Program-made: the position numbers and the translations under genes
DNA from: Rhodosorus marinus
Lineage: Eukaryota > Rhodophyta > Stylonematophyceae > Stylonematales > Stylonemataceae
Length of the DNA: 64,000 bases
Direction of reading: 5' to 3'
Assembly (NCBI GenBank): GCA_029953675.1
Contig: JAMWBK010000001.1
Span: forward strand, 3,231,001-3,295,000
Notes under the pieces: model-generated
What the model was told of the DNA's origin: nothing
The model's input: only the letters and a program-made list of their open reading frames with translations
Database searches by the model: none
Shown: one piece after another, positions 58,033-64,000 of the stretch
Numbering within the stretch: position 1 is the stretch's first letter
Layout: the number at the start of each line of letters is the position of its first letter

Positions 58033-60012
58033 ATGGCACAAGAGTTTCTTCCTGTTGTTCCGAAGCGACACCCCGGACTGCCGCTGCGGACTACGAATGA
58101 AGCGAGGTACTGGGCCCGGTACCAATTACGAGAGGATTTCGAGCTTCCCGCGTCCGTGAGTCATGTAGAGTTTTCTCCGACCGCTCCGTATGACCTGGCG
58201 ATAACTGCGGGAGCTAGAGTTACTGTCGTCGACGGGAAAACTAACAAGGTGAACAGAGTCATTGGGAGCTTCAAAGATGTCGCGTACAGCGGATCTTTCA
58301 AACACGACGGGAGGCTGCTCTGTGCAGGAAGCGCGGACGGGGTCCTTCAAGTGTTTGATGTGCAAAAGAGAGCAACGCTCAGATCCCTCAGGGGACATTC
58401 CGGGTAAGAACTAGACCTCTGCAAGGCAAAAAAAAAACATGCAATTTGACCGTGGTTCCCGCAGAAGGTAGAAATGATGCTTTATACATAGTTCACTCTG
58501 AGAGAACACTACTTTGAAGATATACATAAGCATTTAGTCTTTCGCTCCTAGCTGATCTATTCACCAACGACAAACGGACAATGGCACTGCTTGAAACATC
58601 CTTCTCACCGACGATTCACACTTTTTCTAAGCGCTTCCTTTCGCTACTTTCTTCTCCTCCACCGCGCCGCGCTTCCAAACGTGCGCTTTTGCAGGGCCAT
58701 CCGCACTTCGCAGTTCTCAATGGACGGTTTACGAGTCTTGACTGGATCTGATGACAAGACTGTGAAGTTGTGGGACCTTCCCACTGGTCGGGAGATGGCT
58801 GAATTGAGTGGACATGAAGACTACGTCAGGGCACAATCCAGAGTTAAGGTGTCCCCACATCTTTGGGCCACTGGTTGCTATGACCACAAGCTTCGTTTGT
58901 TCGACCTTAGAACACAGAAAGCGATCTTCACATTGAATCATGACTATCCGGTAAGAAACAGCCTGTGGGAGGGGGGTCGGTGTTGGTTTGGTTTTTGGTC
59001 CGATTCGGCCTCGTTCTGAATCCCATCAACTCTGCAGGTTGAAGCGGTGCTGATCCCGCCGGGAGGTGGCCTGGCGATTAGCGCTGGTGGTCAAGAAGTG
59101 AGGGTGTTCGAGCTATTTGCCGGAGGTAGGATTTTGCAGCGTTTGAGCAATCACGCGAAGGCAGTGACATGTCTGGCGCTGGATGCCACCGAGACGAGGT
59201 TGCTAACCGGCGGACTGGACGAACAAGTGAAAGTGCATGATCTCAATACGTTTGATGTTGGGGCATCAATCTACTTCAAGGGGCAGCTGCTGAGCGTCGG
59301 TGCGTCACCGGATAAGTCGCGGCTTGCAGCTGGGTTGGCCTCCAGCAAATGTACAGTGAAGTTGATAGATAAAAAGTCTGTGGCAATGGGGCTGGACTGG
59401 GCGGGAGAGAGCTTGGCAGATAGGAGGAAGAGCGAGGAAACCAAGTTGTTTCGGGAGATTACTCGTGGACAGCAGAAGGAACACAAGCGGCAACCGAGAC
59501 CAGGAAGTCTGCGGTACTTTCTCAGAGGAAAGAATGAGAACCCAATAGCAGGCGACGTGGTCATCGGGGAAAAGAGGCGGGTGAAAAGAAAATCTTACGA
59601 CATGTATCTACGCAAGTTTATGTACGGCGCGGCGTTGGATGAGGCGTTGACGATGAAACGAATTGATGTCACCGCAGCGGTAGTCGAGGATTTGATTCAA
59701 AGAGAGGGACTTTGTATTGCTCTCTCGAATCGAACCCCAGAGCGCCTCATTCCAGTGCTCCGATGTCTAGAAAGAAACGTGTCCGATCCGCGGTATGCCG
59801 AGCTCATGCTGGTGGTTGCCAACATGGTGCTCGATCTGTATAGCAAAGTAATCGGGCGCTGGGTAGAGGTGGATACTGCCCTCGCACGTGTGCACAGAGC
59901 AGTCCAGAGGGAGACCCAAGCAAAGAATGACCTTATGTGTCTGGTCGGCATGATGGAGCTTGCGATTGGCACTCCCGCTGCCGACACCATACACGTGGTC
60001 AACGGCGCTTAG
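58033..60012 (+). CDS. UTP15: UTP15, WD40 component of the t-UTP/small-subunit processome
   Basis: Three exons (58033-58403, 58695-58950, 59038-60012) join in phase to 533 residues (human UTP15 has 518). The N-terminus (YWARYQL) leads into WD40 repeats with VLTGSDDKTVKLWDL, WATGCYDHKLRLFDL and LLTGGLDEQVKVHDL. The UTP15-specific C-terminal domain follows: YDMYLRKFMYGAALDEAL, LSNRTPERLIPVLRCL and a helical end. UTP15 sits in the UtpA complex, which binds the 5' end of pre-18S rRNA and supports rDNA transcription in the nucleolus. The ATG at 58033 opens just ahead of conserved sequence. Confidence 0.93.
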
Positions 60013-60665
60013 CGGCCTCGCCTTCGGTGTATTGTGTTTTGTTGTTTTTTTGTTTAATATGTAACCTTGTTTGCTTAATGGGAAGAGCAAAAGCTTTGAA
60101 AATAGTTTGCATCGTGATAAATGACGAGTCATGAGGAACCCCCGTTTGCGCCGCTTTTCTGGTTGGAGTATTGTGCGCATCGTTGTTGGGTATGCTCAAG
60201 GGCTCAGCCGATTGTCGGGCAAGCCTTGGATAGCTTGATGAATGCGATGCATCGGAAGCCTTAAAGGAGTCCTGCTAGTCTACCACTTTCGGTTTTTGTT
60301 TTTTTTGGCTTGGATAGCTTCAGCGGTACGATTCCCTTTTAAGCACGCGAAGCGGCCGGATTTCCGTTCGCTGGTCGCCTTCTTGTCTTGTGCGGATCTT
60401 TTGAGAGCGCCAGTTGTTCGAGGTCACGCAAGCGACTTGGCTTCTAGTTTAGATTTGTTCGTCAAGATTCTATGTTGTACAGCTTGTTTACTAGATCACT
60501 ACGTTTCCTACTAATTTACATCTGATTTGTGTGTGTGCCACTCCGAACGCGAATTTCCGAAAAACCAGGCGTCCCTCGGTGAGAGGTGGACGTCAACACC
60601 CCCTCCGAGGGTTGGTGTACACGTCTGTGTACGTAATAGATGTGCAGAACTGGGCAAATGGACGT
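60013..60665. other. Intergenic between UTP15 and the nuclease gene
   Basis: An ATG frame of 90 codons at 60242-60514 encodes a partly hydrophobic peptide without a match and is probably chance. No other structure was seen. Confidence 0.4.
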
Positions 60666-61934
60666 CTATACAGTTCGACGGGGACGCTCTTGTCTGCTTG
60701 ATTCGCTGACAGATCGTCTCCTATGTTGCGAACGAGTTTGCCCACCTCTGTCGCTCTTTCTGGAGCTCCGTCTCTTGGCCGCTTTTTTCTCTTTTGCCTC
60801 TGCCTTAACCAGTTTCCTTTGCACAGCTTCAGCTTGCAACAGGCTTCTCTTATAGTCCCTCGGTAGTTCAGTTCTGTACGCCAGTCAAAATCACCGCTCC
60901 TTGAATTCAGACGCAGTTGGGGGCCAGAAGGCGCGATAGATTGGCCTACGAATGAGCAAAGAACCTACCTGGGCATTGACCATATCCTTCTCCCAGCCTC
61001 CCTCGCTCTGCGTTCCATTCTTTTAAATTGATGGAAATGACGCCCAAATTGCCTATTTATACCCCAATAAATAGTCGCCAGTCCCTCCTCCAACATTACT
61101 GCATTCACGTTGAATCGAAAGGGTCCCCAACCTCGGTACACCACAGCTATGACACGAGAGTATCTAACAGAGCACAAGACGAAACGCATTTCACGTTCTC
61201 CCTTCAGGAAACAAAACTCTTTCGGAAACTTTGTCCGCTATTGGGACTGAATGTGGCACGTTGCGTGCGTGGTTTTCATGTGCATACCTGTCCCTCCCGA
61301 CCAGTTCAATCGTAACTTCCTTGTCAAGCGTGAGGTGCTCTAGAAACTCCTTTGCTTCTCTGTAGAATGGTTGCCCACTGCCTCCTTTAAATGGGCCTTC
61401 TGGAGCATCCAACCCTGCGAGTCGGACTCTGATAGACCTGTCCATTCTCTCCTTAAATGTGCTTGAGCTGAAATCTGTCTGAGGGTGGCTGCGCATGCTG
61501 TGTGGTAGGGGCGTATGGAGCATGATGAAGTTATCCCCATCGGGAACATCAACAACTCTTCCGCGAATTCTTTTTCCGTCCCGATACATCCACTGTGGAA
61601 TTGACTTGACGTTGGGTAGGATTGTACGCATTCTCTGTACCAACCGAACCAGTGACAACACATGAAGCGTTACAGCAGAAGGAACCTTCGCATCTGGTCC
61701 TTGGTCCACAACCATTTCCTGTACCTGAGACCGGATCGATTCCTGAACTGTCTTTCCCCTGAAGATCACCCGCGGGTCTGTGGTGTGTAACGCCATCTCC
61801 AAAGACTCTACAGCACCTTGACCCCAATCCGTGAAAGCACCGTTACAAACCCTTTTCCTACATTTCGGCGAAACATTTGGCGGCCCAGTCCAGACGGGTA
61901 ACCCGACGAAGCCAGGGTGGTACAAAATAGACAT
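60666..61934 (-). CDS. Staphylococcal-nuclease-like (TNase) protein
   Basis: Three exons (61288-61934, 60969-61163, 60666-60873) join at phase-2 sites to 349 residues. The SNase fold is shown by RVVDVPDGDNF, SIRVRLAGLDAPEG, EFLEHLTLDKEVTIELVGRDRYSRVIAVV and AVMLEEGLATIYW. The Asp, Arg and Glu positions of the Ca-dependent active site, including RLAGLDAPE and GRDRYSR, are kept, so activity is plausible. The ~130 residues before it have no recognised domain. The C-terminus ends in a long Arg/Lys/Ser tail (AEAKEKKAAKRRSS ... RRRSVSESS). The family includes fungal LCL3 and plant CAN nucleases. The start ATG at 61934 is the first in frame; a GTG-initiated extension to 61982 is unlikely. Confidence 0.87.
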
Positions 61935-63129
61935 TCCTGATCCTTGTTCAGTTCTATCAAAGCTCCCGCTCAAAAAGGGCACCCCACCAAACCGTCACAC
62001 CCACCACACAGAAACCCTAAACGACTCCCTCTCCGAAAAAACAAGAAAAAAAACACACAACACCAAAAATGCTTATATATGTGAAGACGGCTTCACACCA
62101 GCTATTCAGCAGGAAGAATAGTTTCGCCCTCTTCTCGTCCAAATCATCAGAACATTCCTAATACAACATTCTTCACCTTCCACCTCCACCACCATCACCA
62201 CCACCACCGTCTTCCATCAAAACCGCCTCCATCGCCTTGCCTCATCTCTACATCAAAAAGTGCCATATTCACGTTTTCCCCGCTGAGCATTCAAAATGGG
62301 TATCTAAGCCCAATATTTCGCCCTTATCGCAACAGCAAGAGAAAAATAAAAATAAATCCAAACAAAAATTTGTATTTAAAGTCTTTAGAAATCTAAAAGA
62401 TTTGGAGATCTCCTCATCGAAATATCCAACAACGGCAATGAAATATTTCGAGTTAAAAAAAGAATTTGCTAGAGGTTGACCGTACCCTTTCCTTTCGGAC
62501 TTAATTTGAAGCTATTCTTCAAAGGGGGAAAACAGGTTTTTTATTTTCCAATTATCCTTATTTTGAAATTTAATGAGGCTGGGTTCTTTTGTGGATGACG
62601 CAACTTTTTGGATGAAACTTTCCATTCGCGAATAGAAGGGGTATACGCTTCTGTAAGATTTGCTACTCTTAATTCGTTAGTGTATCTTTTATGTAGCCAA
62701 TTGAAGTGGATAATCAGTCAGTATCTTATTTTCGGGATCGTTCATTGGACGAATAAAAACGGTTTTTTGCAACGAACCCTTTTTTATTTGTTTTGTAATC
62801 TAGGTGTCGCCGCGGCAAGTGGACTGGGAACAAATATCTTGTGTCATGTTGAGGGTCGATGCGACTCATATGATATACCCAATTCCTTTGGTGCGTTTGC
62901 CGTACTCCGGCTTTTTTCTGAACTTGGCGGGACTGTGTGAACTCCAAACGACTTGTTTTATCAAGAGTGGGAGCAGGCAGTTCTAGTCTGTTGTCAGCTT
63001 TGTTTACTGGAAAACTAACAACCCCGGGTGGGTCCTACGAGAGTGAAAGTGGAGGCACAAACGTGTGACTAATAGCTAATCAGTACTAAGCAGTAAGCAC
63101 CAAGTCCTAAAATAAGGTGGTAGTAGGGC
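61935..63129. other. Intergenic, AT-rich
   Basis: The plus strand at 61980-62230 is C/A-rich with CACCACC runs, then AT-rich from 62300 to 62800. Frames at 62608-62940 (+) and 62726-62947 (-) lack ATG starts or domains. Confidence 0.4.
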
Positions 63130-63275
63130 ACGCCCTATCTGCCCTATGCATATTACGGTACTAATTTCAACGGTGTTGCCCTGAAACGTGCCCTATCTGC
63201 GGGTCAAATCGTCGATTCCAACCTGCCAGCTCAACTTTTGATGCCCTATGGCAGGCCCTATGCAAGCCCTATGGC
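63130..63275. repeat. Cluster of GCCCTAT words
   Basis: Six copies of GCCCTAT occur within about 145 bp, in two pairs or triplets separated by unrelated sequence. The spacing is irregular, so this is not a simple tandem array. It abuts the retrotransposon fragment. Confidence 0.8.
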
Positions 63276-63276
63276 A

Positions 63277-63720
63277 CTATGTCCGATCAAACCGAGGTAA
63301 GGCGAGGACCGATTCCAAGGTCAAGCCAGACTTCAGTTGCTCGAAGCTCCTCAAGATCTCCTCCGTAACCTGAAAAGGTACTTCCTTCTTGAGCAGGTTG
63401 GTGATAGGAGCCACTATAGCAGAAAAACCCTTCACAAATCTCTGGAAATAGGAGAGCAGCCCCATTACCGAACGCAACCCCGCGACATTCTTCGGAAATC
63501 TCAACTCTGCTACTGCCGCCACCCTGCCTGGGTCGACCTCCAGATCGCCCACATCACAATGAATCCAAGGTAGTCTGACCTCCTGGACTAATAGCGACTT
63601 CTTTGGATGGACAAAGAGTCGGTTCTCCCGCAAGCGTCCCAGCACGGCCCTCACGTGTTGGTAGTGCTGCGCCTCATCTTCACTGAATACTAGGATGCGA
63701 GTCCAATGTCGCGCGCTTGT
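63277..63720 (-). pseudogene. Ty3/gypsy retrotransposon pol fragment (reverse transcriptase to RNase H)
   Basis: The minus strand encodes the end of a gypsy-type reverse transcriptase: RILVFSEDEAQHYQHVRAVL, LRENRLFVHPKKS, the VDPGRVAAV block and the LRSVMGLLSYFQRFVKGFSAIVAP signature. It then enters the RNase H junction (LALPRFDRT), where a stop at 63277 truncates it. The YxDD catalytic motif is not visible upstream of RILVFS. No gag, protease, integrase or LTR is seen inside the window. It is a broken copy, or an element continuing beyond the right edge on a different frame. Confidence 0.85.
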
Positions 63721-64000
63721 ATTCGAAGTAACACCTGAAGACCCTCATCCCCCTACTACCTCCGGGGTCTTCTTCGTTAAAGAGTTCGAGTGGGGTCTTC
63801 CACTTTATTGACTTAACGCGGAGTCATGTTCAGCACGGACGAGGACCGATATCCAGCGAAAGACATCTATCTTGCTTTGAAGAATGACCATGACCCTCTG
63901 AAAGATGTAGAATCGTCGGCGTACATCTAACGCACAAGGGAGACTCAATGTACGATGTTGAAATGCCAAAAATTTGGGAAGAGGCGACACCACACCGGAA
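63721..64000. other. Right edge, probably decayed element
   Basis: Short frames only. The position next to the pol fragment suggests upstream pol sequence that has lost its frame, but I cannot show it. Confidence 0.3.

Noticed and set aside
62608-62940. 110-codon plus frame in AT-rich DNA
   Set aside because: It starts at TTG, has no domain and overlaps an equally open minus frame.
1-64000. CRISPR array, bacterial operon or biosynthetic cluster
   Set aside because: There are no regularly spaced direct repeats; genes are intron-bearing eukaryotic ones on both strands from unrelated pathways.

Overview
The window is nuclear DNA of a photosynthetic eukaryote. The genes are split by GT-AG introns, many of about 80-130 nt and a few possibly near 50 nt. 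Several products are eukaryote-specific: NOC1/CEBPZ, UTP15, PEX16, a SAPS-domain protein, a CLASP-like TOG protein and a SIRT6/SRT1 sirtuin. A cycloeucalenol cycloisomerase (phytosterol pathway), a DUF1823 protein with a transit-like leader and a YciO/Sua5-type protein with a similar leader point to a plastid-bearing alga of the plant/red-algal kind. The exact lineage cannot be fixed from this window. Gene models below were built by joining exons whose phases agree and whose translations match known families. Exon borders are my reading, not transcript evidence.

1-14,550: 3' part of an ANP32-type acidic nuclear protein (+), fructokinase-like sugar kinase (-), PEX16 (+), a NELF-A-like elongation factor (-), a 2.6 kb region without a clear gene, a PP6-regulatory SAPS protein (+) and an XLF/NHEJ1-like end-joining factor (-). 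15,100-30,640: a 16-exon NOC1/MAK21 ribosome-assembly gene (+), an RCC1-repeat protein with an organelle-like leader (+), a CUE/Smr protein (-), a SIRT6/SRT1-like sirtuin whose last exon encodes a UBZ4-like zinc finger (+), an unknown multi-exon gene (-), a GPALPP/DUF3752 protein (+) and biotin-protein ligase (-).

30,640-45,950 is gene-poor. It holds long A/T-run-rich stretches with diverged repeats around a single-exon cyclin (+), a seven-exon YciO/Sua5-type gene (-) and a YtqB-type methyltransferase (-). 45,957-62,000 is gene-rich again: a one-TOG CLASP-like protein (+), cycloeucalenol cycloisomerase (+), DUF1823 protein (-), DUS3-type tRNA-dihydrouridine synthase (+) whose start region is copied as an inverted repeat upstream, a carnosine-synthase-like ATP-grasp enzyme (-), UTP15 (+) and a staphylococcal-nuclease-fold protein (-). 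The window ends in a broken Ty3/gypsy polymerase fragment beside a cluster of GCCCTAT motifs.

The genes do not form an operon or one pathway. Loose themes are ribosome and tRNA maturation (NOC1, UTP15, DUS3, YciO, YtqB), chromatin, repair and transcription (ANP32, NELF-A, XLF, sirtuin) and plastid or sterol metabolism. Neighbours are often convergent, with gaps as short as 25-55 bp.
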